From positions 1-43,815 of the forward strand of contig CAZDDI010000035.1 of NCBI GenBank assembly GCA_964504195.1: a stretch of DNA of 43,815 nt, in the 5' to 3' direction. Within the stretch, counting starts at the first letter, position 1; the number at the start of each line of letters is the position of its first letter. This document shows positions 26,038 through 32,668 of this stretch, piece after piece. A program made the translations under genes and the position numbers. The notes beneath the pieces were generated by a model. The model was given only the letters and a program-made list of their open reading frames with translations, searched no databases and was not told the origin of the DNA. The DNA comes from CAZDDI01 sp964504195. Its GTDB lineage: Bacteria > Chloroflexota > Anaerolineae > B4-G1 > SLSP01.

Positions 26038-27884
26038 AACGGAAACAACAGCGGGAGCGCAATCAATGCGCTTAGCAACATCAACACTTGCAGCGGAATG
26101 CCCACGCGCAGATAATCCCCAAACCGGTAGCCGCCCGGCCCTAGCACGAGCGTATTGGAAGCGGAGCCAATCGGGCTGGAGAATGACGTAGAGGCCGCCA
26201 TCGCTACGGCCATAAGGAAGGTCTGCGGAGCTATACCCAGCCGTATGGCTGCCTGGAATGCAATCGGTGCCATCAGCACGGTGGTAGCCGTGTTGGAAAT
26301 TACCTGGCTGAACGCTGAGGTGATGATGAACAGCCCTGCCATCAGCGCGACCGGGCTGATCTGCCCCAGGCTGCTGGTGAGCGCATGGGTGATGAACTCG
26401 ATGCCGCCGCTCTTTTGCAGCGCGGTCGCCATCGGCAATAGCCCGGCCATTAGCACGATACTTTCCCAGTTCATAGCGTGATAGGCATCTTCCATAGTCA
26501 GGCAGCCGGTGAGCAGCATGGCGGTTGCGGCGACCATCACTGCGACTACTGCCTCGACAATGTTGAAGGCCATGAGTAGCAGCATCCCCACCACGATGAG
26601 GCCGGCCAGCGGTGCGCGCTTGATGGGCCGCTGTAACAGTATCATCTCGCGCGGTTGGCCCACCACTACAAAATCGCGGCTTTCCTGACGCAGTAGGGCG
26701 ATTTTCTGCCACGTTCCTTGCACCAGTAGCGTATCCCCAAAGCGTAGCGAGGCAGTCGCGATGTCGCCGCTCAAGGGCGTTCCCATACGCATAATTCCTA
26801 CCACGGTCACATTGTACCGATCGCGAAAACTGAGCTCCTTGAGGTCATGGCCGATGAGGTGTGAGCGAGGCGGCAACAACACCTCGGCCATCCCCAACTC
26901 GCGGGTGATGAGTGATTCATCGCTTTCTTGTTCCAGCGGCAAGATGCCACAGCTTTCAGCCTCGGCGAGCGCTTTCACATCCTCCGGCGCGCCCTGCACG
27001 AGCAAAATATCATCCACTTCCAATGTACTCCCTGGTTCGACGGGGCGCGCGGGGAGGGGCGCCGCCAGCCGGTCAGGCCAGGATTGCCGTTCGAGCACGT
27101 TGACCCGGTAGCGCGTACCTAGGGCTGCCTGTTCTAATGTTGCGTTGATGAGTGGGGAATTGCTGCGCATGCGCAGGCGGAACATGTTACCGGGCAGGTG
27201 GTAATTGTTGAGTAGTTCTTCGAGTGAGGGGGATTCGCTTACGTCAGCAGGGTTTACGCCGCGTGTTCGCTGCTTGTTGTTCGGCAGTAACGTGCGCCCT
27301 ATGACCAGCATGAAGCTAATCCCTATCGCCAGCATTAACAGCCCAACCGGGGTGAACGTGAAAAAGCTGAAGGGCGTGTAGCCGTTCGCCGCAAGCTGGT
27401 TGCTCACGACGATGTTGGGCGGGGTGCCGATGAGCGTGAGTACGCCGCCGATGAGCGAGCCGTAGGCCAGGGGGATTAACAGCTTGGAGGGTGCGATGTG
27501 CGCGTTCCAGGCCAGGGAGACCACCACAGGCAGGAAGATCGCCACCGCGCCGGTGGAGCTCATAAAGGCCGAGAGTCCGGCGGCGAAGAGCATCACCAGT
27601 ATCAGTAGGCCCACTTCGCTGTTGCGCGCTAGCTTGTCAAGCCCTTGGCCCATGAGGTTGGCGACGCCAGTATGCATCAGTCCGCTGCTTACGACGAATA
27701 GCCCGGCGATGGTCATGATGATGGGATCGGCGAAGCCGGCCAGCGCCTCTTGTGTGGTCAGCAAGCCTGTGAGAATCAGTGCGATGACCAGTAGGATGGC
27801 GACCAGATCGAGCCGCAGCCGGTCGCTGGTGAAGAGCAGGATGGTGATACCCAGCAGAGCAAACGTCAATAGCATGTCTTCCAT
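26034..27884 (-). CDS. SLC13/DASS family transporter with two RCK_C domains (A)
   Basis: Inner-membrane permease of the Na+/dicarboxylate-sulfate (CitT/SLC13) type. Two hydrophobic halves (residues about 1-200 and 423-616) flank two soluble TrkA-C (RCK_C) domains (about 233-305 and 330-400), the usual plan for bacterial YfbS/SdcS-like members with a cytosolic ligand-binding insert. The repeated hairpin/SNT motifs are visible as FMSSTGAVAIFLPVV in the first half and VISNTATTVLMAPIA in the second. The start is ATG 27884 because AAGGAG lies just upstream; the longer frame to 27962 runs into repeat A. 616 residues. Substrate unknown: sulfate, dicarboxylate and phosphate are all possible. A paralog lies at 33947-35722. 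Confidence 0.88.
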   Translation of the reverse strand: MEDMLLTFALLGITILLFTSDRLRLDLVAILLVIALILTGLLTTQEALAGFADPIIMTIAGLFVVSSGLMHTGVANLMGQGLDKLARNSEVGLLILVMLFAAGLSAFMSSTGAVAIFLPVVVSLAWNAHIAPSKLLIPLAYGSLIGGVLTLIGTPPNIVVSNQLAANGYTPFSFFTFTPVGLLMLAIGISFMLVIGRTLLPNNKQRTRGVNPADVSESPSLEELLNNYHLPGNMFRLRMRSNSPLINATLEQAALGTRYRVNVLERQSWPDRLAAPLPARPVEPGSTLEVDDILLVQGAPEDVKALAEAESCGILPLEQESDESLITRELGMAEVLLPPRSHLIGHDLKELSFRDRYNVTVVGIMRMGTPLSGDIATASLRFGDTLLVQGTWQKIALLRQESRDFVVVGQPREMILLQRPIKRAPLAGLIVVGMLLLMAFNIVEAVVAVMVAATAMLLTGCLTMEDAYHAMNWESIVLMAGLLPMATALQKSGGIEFITHALTSSLGQISPVALMAGLFIITSAFSQVISNTATTVLMAPIAFQAAIRLGIAPQTFLMAVAMAASTSFSSPIGSASNTLVLGPGGYRFGDYLRVGIPLQVLMLLSALIALPLLFPF

Positions 27885-27900
27885 GTAGAGCTCCTTTTGG

Positions 27901-27936
27901 GATGAGAAATGGGTGCTTGGTGATGGGTTGATAATC
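27901..27936. repeat. ATGGGTGATGGG-type short repeat
   Basis: GAGAAATGGGTGCTTGGTGATGGGTTG just upstream of transporter A. A related stretch beginning GAGAAATGGGTAACGGGTGA follows the stop of the paralogous transporter at 35721. Confidence 0.5.
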
Positions 27937-27939
27937 AAT

Positions 27940-28001
27940 GGCATTAAGTTAAGACCTGGCATGAAACCTACCAGGTTTATACCTTAATCTTAATGCCATT
28001 G
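27940..28001. repeat. repeat family A, copy 4 (short derivative)
   Basis: Compact 62-bp version that keeps the ends. AATGGCATTAAG at the left and CTTAATGCCATT at the right are perfect 12-bp inverted repeats, with ACCTGGCA and ACCAGGTTTATACC inside. It defines the termini of the family and behaves like an internally deleted MITE. Confidence 0.8.
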
Positions 28002-28040
28002 GGCTGATGATACCACAACCTGCGCGGGATGCGAAATGCG

Positions 28041-28084
28041 TGGTGGTTGGGGTTCGACCGGCTCACCCACCGCTTGCCCCCCAG
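28041..28084. repeat. inverted partner of 29233-29276
   Basis: GGTGGTTGGGGTTCGACC plus GGCTCACCCACCGCTTGCC is an almost exact reverse complement of 29233-29276. The two copies bracket the RHH gene pair. Confidence 0.75.
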
Positions 28085-28237
28085 CTTGCAGCGTGCCACT
28101 ATATCCAGACCCGAGCGGGGATTTGGCGATCCCCTTAGAGCATTTCAGCAAACTCAATCCGTAACCCTGACAACAAACAAGGCCAGGAGTGGGTCCTGGC
28201 CTTGTTGCGGTGGTTTCCGGCGGCGTTGTGGAGGTGC

Positions 28238-28609
28238 TTACTCGGTCCGCGCGCCGGCGAGCGTGCGCAGTTGTGCCTTGAGGGCGCTAATCTGCACGCG
28301 GGTGCTCTCGATTTTGGCGAAGACAGCGTTCTGGTTTTCTATGCCGGCTGCCAGGAGTGCTTGCGCACCCGCTCGGCGGCTTTTGGCGACACCAGCTTCT
28401 ACCAGCATGTCCAACCGTTCGCGGGTTTCTCCATCTACTTGAATAACCATTAGGCTGGATAGGTTTTCGGCGACTGTGATCAGACCTTTACCGACCGCCT
28501 CAATGAAGCGGGCCGTCTCCCGCAGTAGCGGGTCGCCAGGGATGGCTTCTGGGTTAGGCGTGGCCGCGTTTGTTACAACTTCACCTTCGATTATTTTGTC
28601 CTGTTGCAT
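28238..28609 (-). CDS. RHH-like protein, second gene of the pair
   Basis: 123 residues, unnamed family. The middle resembles a ribbon-helix-helix DNA-binding fold: a beta strand (LMVIQVDGE, 53-61), then RERLDMLVEAGVAKSRRAGAQALLAAGI as helix-turn-helix. The C-terminus (about 95-118) is a short amphipathic, coiled-coil-like helix. It is clearly paralogous to the neighbouring 28624-29037 product in strand, helices and tail, although the usual SRSEAAA signature is altered to SRRAGAQ. It lies 14 bp downstream of its paralog, with GAGGAGG in the gap, so the two are cotranscribed. Probably a DNA-binding or dimerisation partner; other roles are open. Confidence 0.8.
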   Translation of the reverse strand: MQQDKIIEGEVVTNAATPNPEAIPGDPLLRETARFIEAVGKGLITVAENLSSLMVIQVDGETRERLDMLVEAGVAKSRRAGAQALLAAGIENQNAVFAKIESTRVQISALKAQLRTLAGARTE

Positions 28610-28623
28610 GGCAGTCCTCCTCG

Positions 28624-29037
28624 CTAGGCTTGATGGGTTTCGTCAAAATTAACCGCTTCGCGCAACTGTGAGCGCAATGCGGCAATCTGCGCGGTGATCT
28701 CACCGATCTTCTGGAATAGGTCATGGTTGTGTTCGATGCCGGCATTGATAAGGAACGCGGCGCTTTCGGAGCGGCTCTTGGTGATTTCAGCCTCTACCAG
28801 CATATCTAAATGGCGCAGTGCTTCATCGTTCACGCGCACCATCACCACGTTACCCCGATCTTCCAGCGCAGCATTGAGCGCCTTGCTCAAGGATTCCATT
28901 CCTTTTTCCAGTACTTCCCGGAAGCCGCTGCCACTGGGCGTTTTGGTGCTTTCAGTGTGCGTTGCACCTTCGGTTTCGTCTGCGGGTGGGGGGGATGGAG
29001 TTTCTGACGTAGCTTCTACATAGATTTTTTCATCCAT
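28624..29037 (-). CDS. RHH-like DNA-binding protein, first gene of the pair
   Basis: 137 residues. A low-complexity Pro/Glu/Thr N-terminus (1-40) and an amphipathic helix precede a ribbon-helix-helix-like core: strand NVVMVRVND (63-71), helix EALRHLDMLVEAEI, then TKSRSESAAFLINAGI with the SRSExA signature common in CopG/MetJ-type repressors. A C-terminal helix (GEITAQIAALRSQLREAV) may pair as a coiled coil. AAGGAGGCG precedes the start. It is the first gene after a perfect consensus promoter overlapped by palindromic boxes, as expected for an autorepressor. No toxin-like gene is adjacent, so this is not an obvious toxin-antitoxin unit. Confidence 0.82.
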   Translation of the reverse strand: MDEKIYVEATSETPSPPPADETEGATHTESTKTPSGSGFREVLEKGMESLSKALNAALEDRGNVVMVRVNDEALRHLDMLVEAEITKSRSESAAFLINAGIEHNHDLFQKIGEITAQIAALRSQLREAVNFDETHQA

Positions 29038-29070
29038 AGTTATCGCCTCCTTATGTTACGTGCTATGACG

Positions 29071-29095
29071 TTACTTGTAATTTACTTACATGTAA
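29071..29095. promoter_or_regulatory. tandem operator-like palindromes before the RHH operon
   Basis: TTACATGTAA (29086-29095, a perfect palindrome) and TTACTTGTAA (29071-29080, one mismatch) have centres 15 bp apart, at and just after the predicted start of transcription. This is the geometry expected for a repressor that blocks RNA polymerase. The RHH proteins encoded immediately downstream are the natural candidates. Confidence 0.6.
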
Positions 29096-29096
29096 T

Positions 29097-29124
29097 ATTA
29101 TAGCATCGTATCAAGATTTGTCAA
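29097..29124 (-). promoter_or_regulatory. perfect consensus promoter of the RHH operon
   Basis: On the minus strand TTGACA (29119-29124) and TATAAT (29097-29102) are both perfect, with a 16-bp spacer. It is the strongest promoter match in the window; such promoters are usually held by a repressor. Confidence 0.8.
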
Positions 29125-29162
29125 TACCTGAGACCAAGCCACAAGCCACGAGTTGTAATTTT

Positions 29163-29312
29163 TAGAGGCTGCCTGAAAACTCCTGAAGGCGGTGGTTTCG
29201 ACAGGCTCAACCACCGACAGGCTCAACCACAGGGGCGGCAAGCGGTGGGTGAGCCTGTCGAACCCCAACCACCGCCAGCCTTGAGCACCAGCGGAATTTT
29301 CGGATAGGCTCT
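29163..29312. repeat. repeat family E, copy 2
   Basis: 150-bp element with imperfect inverted ends (GAGGCTGCCTGAAAACTCC against GGAATTTTCGGATAGGCTC). Inside are TTCGACAGGCTCAACCACC units in both orientations. Its 29233-29276 part has an inverted partner at 28041-28084. It fills most of the space between the RHH promoter and the sigma factor. Confidence 0.7.
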
Positions 29313-29357
29313 CATGTATTCCTGTGCTTTCTCGCTCTATCGCCTTTTCGCACTTTT

Positions 29358-29383
29358 TGCAACTCGTACTACACTTCTGCGTA
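29358..29383 (+). promoter_or_regulatory. ECF-type promoter before the sigma factor gene
   Basis: TGCAAC (29358-29363) and CGTA (29380-29383), 16 bp apart, fit the general ECF pattern of an AAC-containing -35 and a CGT-containing -10, just before the sigma gene. This suggests positive autoregulation. It rests on the pattern alone. Confidence 0.45.
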
Positions 29384-29402
29384 TACATTGATAGGAGCGC
29401 GC

Positions 29403-29963
29403 ATGGAAGAACTGGAGTTTATACGATCGGCTCAGCAGGGCGATCAAGCGGCTGTTACCTGGCTGGTCGAAACTTACCAACGACCCGTCCATCTCTTGTG
29501 CTACCGTATGTTGGGCGACCAAGGGGAGGCTGAGGATGCGACGCAAGAAGCCCTTATCAAGGCCCTGAATCATCTGGATCGTTTTGAGTTGGGGCGGCCC
29601 TTTCGCCCCTGGGTCTTGCGCATTGCTGCTAACGAGTGTACCGACCGTCTACGGCGGCGCAAACCCATCATTTCGCTCGACGGGATGGGTGAAGACGGCG
29701 CCTGGGAGTGGCAGGCGGGACATAGCCCTAACCCGGAGCGACAATTGATCGTGTCTGAGCGGTTGACCCAGGTGCAGCAATTGCTGGAGTGCCTCAATCC
29801 TCAGGATCGCCTGGTGGTTACGCTCTTTTACTGGGAAGATTTTTCCTATGACGAAATTGCGCAGGCGACTGACTTGAGTGTGGCGGCAATCAAATCCCGT
29901 TTATTCCGTGCGCGCCGGGCGATGGCAAGTCACATGACTATAGAGGAGGCGATAGATGCTTGA
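29403..29963 (+). CDS. ECF-family RNA polymerase sigma factor
   Basis: 186 residues with only regions sigma2 and sigma4. Sigma2 (about 20-85) has ATQEALIKALNHLDRF and FRPWVLRIAANECTDRLRRR. Sigma4 (about 125-175) has NPQDRLVVTLFYWEDFSYDEIA and a helix-turn-helix ending in AAIKSRLFRARRAM. The start is ATG 29403 with AGGAG at 29393-29397. Its stop overlaps the anti-sigma start by 8 bp, so the two are translationally coupled. A possible ECF promoter lies 20 bp upstream. Confidence 0.93.
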   Translation: MEELEFIRSAQQGDQAAVTWLVETYQRPVHLLCYRMLGDQGEAEDATQEALIKALNHLDRFELGRPFRPWVLRIAANECTDRLRRRKPIISLDGMGEDGAWEWQAGHSPNPERQLIVSERLTQVQQLLECLNPQDRLVVTLFYWEDFSYDEIAQATDLSVAAIKSRLFRARRAMASHMTIEEAIDA

Positions 29964-30519
29964 TATGCATAGCGATACCTGGTGGGAGCGTGCTCTGGAG
30001 GGCACGCTTTCCCCGGCGGAGGCGCGTAGCTGGCAAGCACATCTGGCGAGTTGTGCGGACTGTCGTGTGCAGTGGGCCGCGCTTGAGCAGTTAGATGCTG
30101 TATTGCGAGACGCACCATTCCCCCCATTGCTACCGGTGAACTTCACCGTGCGTACTGTGGCAAAGTTCCAGCGTCGCCGTCGTATGCGGTTAGTGTGGGG
30201 TATGTTGGGGACGATAGTTTTTGTGGCTGTGGCTTTTGGGTTAATGTATCTGTTCTTAGGGCCGGTTTTCTTCCGCATAGACGGTGTTATGACCGCAGTT
30301 CTGGCCGGGCGTACATTGTGGCTACAATCACTCAATCGGCTGTTGCTAAGCCTGTTTAATGCACGCGGGGTTTTTGTCTCCTTGTTGCTGGGCACGGTGC
30401 TGTTACTCAGTCTCTTGCTCACTCCCAATAGCGTTGTGGCAACGCTGGCTTTTGTGTGGCTCACTCGTGACAAGTGGGGTCGGGAGCAGTCACGCCGGGT
30501 TACGCGAGCGATGGTCTGA
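29956..30519 (+). CDS. zinc-binding anti-sigma factor
   Basis: 187-residue membrane-anchored regulator of the preceding ECF sigma factor. The N-terminus holds the ZAS-type motif HxxxCxxC (H29, C33, C36 in HLASCADC). A basic stretch (KFQRRRRMR, about 71-79) leads into a membrane helix near 80-105, and a second hydrophobic stretch lies near 138-160. GAGGAGG precedes the start at ideal spacing. Known members hold the sigma factor at the membrane until an envelope or redox signal releases it; the signal here is unknown. It is followed 36 bp later by the bactofilin-like gene, a likely target or sensor partner. Confidence 0.88.
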   Translation: MLDMHSDTWWERALEGTLSPAEARSWQAHLASCADCRVQWAALEQLDAVLRDAPFPPLLPVNFTVRTVAKFQRRRRMRLVWGMLGTIVFVAVAFGLMYLFLGPVFFRIDGVMTAVLAGRTLWLQSLNRLLLSLFNARGVFVSLLLGTVLLLSLLLTPNSVVATLAFVWLTRDKWGREQSRRVTRAMV

Positions 30520-30555
30520 GCTGAATCTAAAAAATATAACTGAAGGGAGTGCGTG

Positions 30556-31662
30556 ATGAATATCAAGCGGTGGTTTTTGGTGGCGGCGTTGGTTCTAATG
30601 CTTTCTCTTGTGGGGCTGCCGGTAGCAGCAGCGCAGGGTGGCGGCGTGCATTTTGGCGATTATGTTCTGGCTGTGGGCGATTCGGTCTCTGGGGATTTGA
30701 CCGTTTTCGGCTCGGTCACTCTTAAGTCTGAATCGTCTCTCAATGGCGATCTCACCGTTTTCGGCCCGTTGTATATGGAAACTGGTGCTGTGGTGGATGG
30801 TGATGTCACTGTGTTGGGTGAGGCGAATATTGCCGGTGTAATTGACGGTTCAGCTTTTGTAGCGGGCGCGACGGTGTTACGTGAGACGGCGCGCATTGAA
30901 GGCGACCTTTCTATCGCGGGCGCCTTGGAGCAGCATCCCGGCGCAATCATTAAGGGAACTTTCACCCCAGCAGACAGCAGGGGGTTTAATTGGGACGCTC
31001 CATTTACCGGGCCGGTGTTTATTCCCGGTCGTCAGGCGCGCTGGGTGTTCAATCCTACACCTTTGATTAACTTGATGAATGCGGTAGCTACGTTGGTTAT
31101 CATGGCGCTCTTCTCAATGTTGCTCGCCAGTGTGTGGCCTAAGCACCTGGAACGCGCAGCCAACACCGTCATAGATGCCCCATGGATTTCGATGGGTATG
31201 GGGTTTTTGGCGCTGGTGGTAGGGGCTGTCATTGTTGCCATATTGATTGTGACAATTTGCCTGGCTCTCTTCGGCTTTGTTGGTATTGCTATCGGTATGC
31301 TGGCCCTGGCCTTTGGCTGGGTGGCGATGGGGTTGGTTGTGGGTGAGCGGATGCTCAAATCGCTTTTTAAGCAGCCGACCCCTTCAATAGTGCTCTCGGC
31401 GTTAGTGGGGACGTTGACCATCACGCTGTTGGCACAGCTCGTATCAGCCTTTAGTTGTCTGGGTGGATTGCTTCTGCCACTGTATGCACTTGCCGTGGGT
31501 GTGGTGTTGCTCACTCGTTTTGGGACGATGCCCTACGCGGTGCGTGGTTCTGCGGTGGTTATGCCGTCTGCGCCTGTGCCGGTTGCTCCTGTTGCACCGA
31601 TTGAGCCTGTGACCACGTTTGATTTTGCCGATGAGTTGTCTTCACCTGATGGCGAAGCATAG
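30556..31662 (+). CDS. secreted bactofilin-like beta-helix protein with membrane domain
   Basis: 368 residues. A signal-peptide-like N-terminus (1-28) precedes a repetitive region (about 33-130) in which GDLTVFG, GDVTVLG and GDLSIAG recur at about 18-22 residue spacing, as in the right-handed beta-helix of bactofilins (polymer-forming cytoskeletal proteins). The second half has five or so hydrophobic helices (about 175-325) and a Pro/Val-rich tail. Classic bactofilins are cytoplasmic and lack a signal peptide, so this is an exported or membrane-fused variant. AAGGGAG precedes ATG 30556. Third gene of the sigma/anti-sigma operon and ends at a strong terminator; a role in envelope sensing or scaffolding is inference. 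Confidence 0.8.
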   Translation: MNIKRWFLVAALVLMLSLVGLPVAAAQGGGVHFGDYVLAVGDSVSGDLTVFGSVTLKSESSLNGDLTVFGPLYMETGAVVDGDVTVLGEANIAGVIDGSAFVAGATVLRETARIEGDLSIAGALEQHPGAIIKGTFTPADSRGFNWDAPFTGPVFIPGRQARWVFNPTPLINLMNAVATLVIMALFSMLLASVWPKHLERAANTVIDAPWISMGMGFLALVVGAVIVAILIVTICLALFGFVGIAIGMLALAFGWVAMGLVVGERMLKSLFKQPTPSIVLSALVGTLTITLLAQLVSAFSCLGGLLLPLYALAVGVVLLTRFGTMPYAVRGSAVVMPSAPVPVAPVAPIEPVTTFDFADELSSPDGEA

Positions 31663-31673
31663 AGCGTGAAATA

Positions 31674-31710
31674 TAAACGCCGGTCGGGGGTCTCTTCCGA
31701 CCGGCGTTTA
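31674..31710. terminator. terminator of the sigma-factor operon and sixA
   Basis: Perfect 14-bp stem (31674-31687 with 31697-31710) with AAACGCC / GGCGTTT ends and a 9-base loop, between convergent stops. Confidence 0.85.
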
Positions 31711-31726
31711 ATGTTGTGTTGCGCTT

Positions 31727-32218
31727 TCAGACAAGCGCGCGCGGTGTCCACAAGTGTTCTAGCTCCCCGGCTGTGACTTCATCCAGTTCATTCCAGTGCG
31801 CGATGGGTAAACTTACCTGTGCTAACGCCGCTGTGGGCAAGCGTTCCCATTCACCGGTGAGCTCTTCTAGCAGCATTTCCATCCCCGGATTATGGCCGAT
31901 GACCAGTACCTGCTCATAAGTATCGGGAAGTCGTTGTAACGCCTCGATGTAATCTTCTGGCCCCCCCATGTAGAAGTTATCTTCCAAACGCAGCTCGCCG
32001 CCGTAGCCGGATGTCTCGATTACCAGTGCCGCGGTCTCGCGAGCGCGTTTTGCGGTTGAAGCGATGATCAAATCAGGTACTAGATCTTGTTGACGTAGGA
32101 GTTCTCCCATGCGGGGCGCGTCCCCTCTGCCGCGTGCTGCAAGCGGGCGGGCGTGATCGGCCAAACGTTCGTTGTCCCAACTGGATTTGGCATGGCGTAA
32201 AATCAACAAGGTTTTCAT
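31727..32218 (-). CDS. sixA: SixA-like phosphohistidine phosphatase
   Basis: 163-residue single-domain histidine phosphatase. The catalytic RH motif is at R8-H9 (LILRHAKSSW) and the second histidine is H109 in VIGHNPGM, both typical of SixA. SixA dephosphorylates phosphohistidine on proteins such as ArcB or phosphotransferase components in E. coli; the target here is unknown. The start is ATG 32218 with GGGGAGG upstream. The longer frame to 32269 would place the motif too far from the N-terminus. Single-gene unit. Confidence 0.88.
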   Translation of the reverse strand: MKTLLILRHAKSSWDNERLADHARPLAARGRGDAPRMGELLRQQDLVPDLIIASTAKRARETAALVIETSGYGGELRLEDNFYMGGPEDYIEALQRLPDTYEQVLVIGHNPGMEMLLEELTGEWERLPTAALAQVSLPIAHWNELDEVTAGELEHLWTPRALV

Positions 32219-32383
32219 GGTGCCTCCCCAGAAAAGTGGCAAAGCATGTTCATTGCTTGGAGCTTCCACAATCTCGTTACTTCAATTATAATCGCATTTA
32301 TCATCGCGAGGAAGTTTTTGCGGGTTTGTTTTATACAATAGCTACGCGGTTAGCGTAAGTGGCTGTATCCTTGCCAGCCTGCT
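32219..32383. other. gene-free interval before the ABC ATPase gene, left part
   Basis: No gene seen. A TATAAT at 32287-32292 overlaps an ATTATA that could serve as a -10 for sixA on the minus strand. No convincing -35 is present for either direction. Confidence 0.35.
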
Positions 32384-32660
32384 CAGAGCGGATCGCTAAA
32401 TCCGCGATTGGGTAAGTATTTGAGATTCGCCATTCACCATTTTTAAGGGAATTCATCATTAATCGGTGGTTCACCAGCGATTGGATGAAAATGTGGTGCG
32501 AACTGTCAGCGCATAGATGCGACGTTCGCAGCTACGCGGAGCAGATGCACAGGCTGAAGCTTGTAGTACATGGAGAGAATGTGCCGTTCACAGCTACGCG
32601 AAGCAGACGTTTCGCGCTACGTTGGTTTTGATTCGCCATTCGCCATTCACCATTTTTAAG
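32384..32660 (+). repeat. repeat family D, copy 2
   Basis: Longer, diverged copy of the block at 24406-24593. It has the same landmarks (CAGAGCGGATCGC, GAATTCATCATTAA, GCGAAGCAGACG, TTCGCGCTACGTT, GTTTTGATT), with an internal duplication of the GCAGCTACGCG.AGCAGA segment and extra GCCATTC units. It ends at the ribosome site of the ABC ATPase. Confidence 0.75.
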
Positions 32661-32668
32661 AGAGATTG

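Noticed and set aside
27885..27962. N-terminal extension of transporter A back to 27962
   Set aside because: It would encode repeat-derived sequence and skip the AAGGAG site before 27884.
28238..29037. Toxin-antitoxin module
   Set aside because: Both genes look like RHH antitoxin-type proteins and are paralogs; no toxin-like partner is adjacent.
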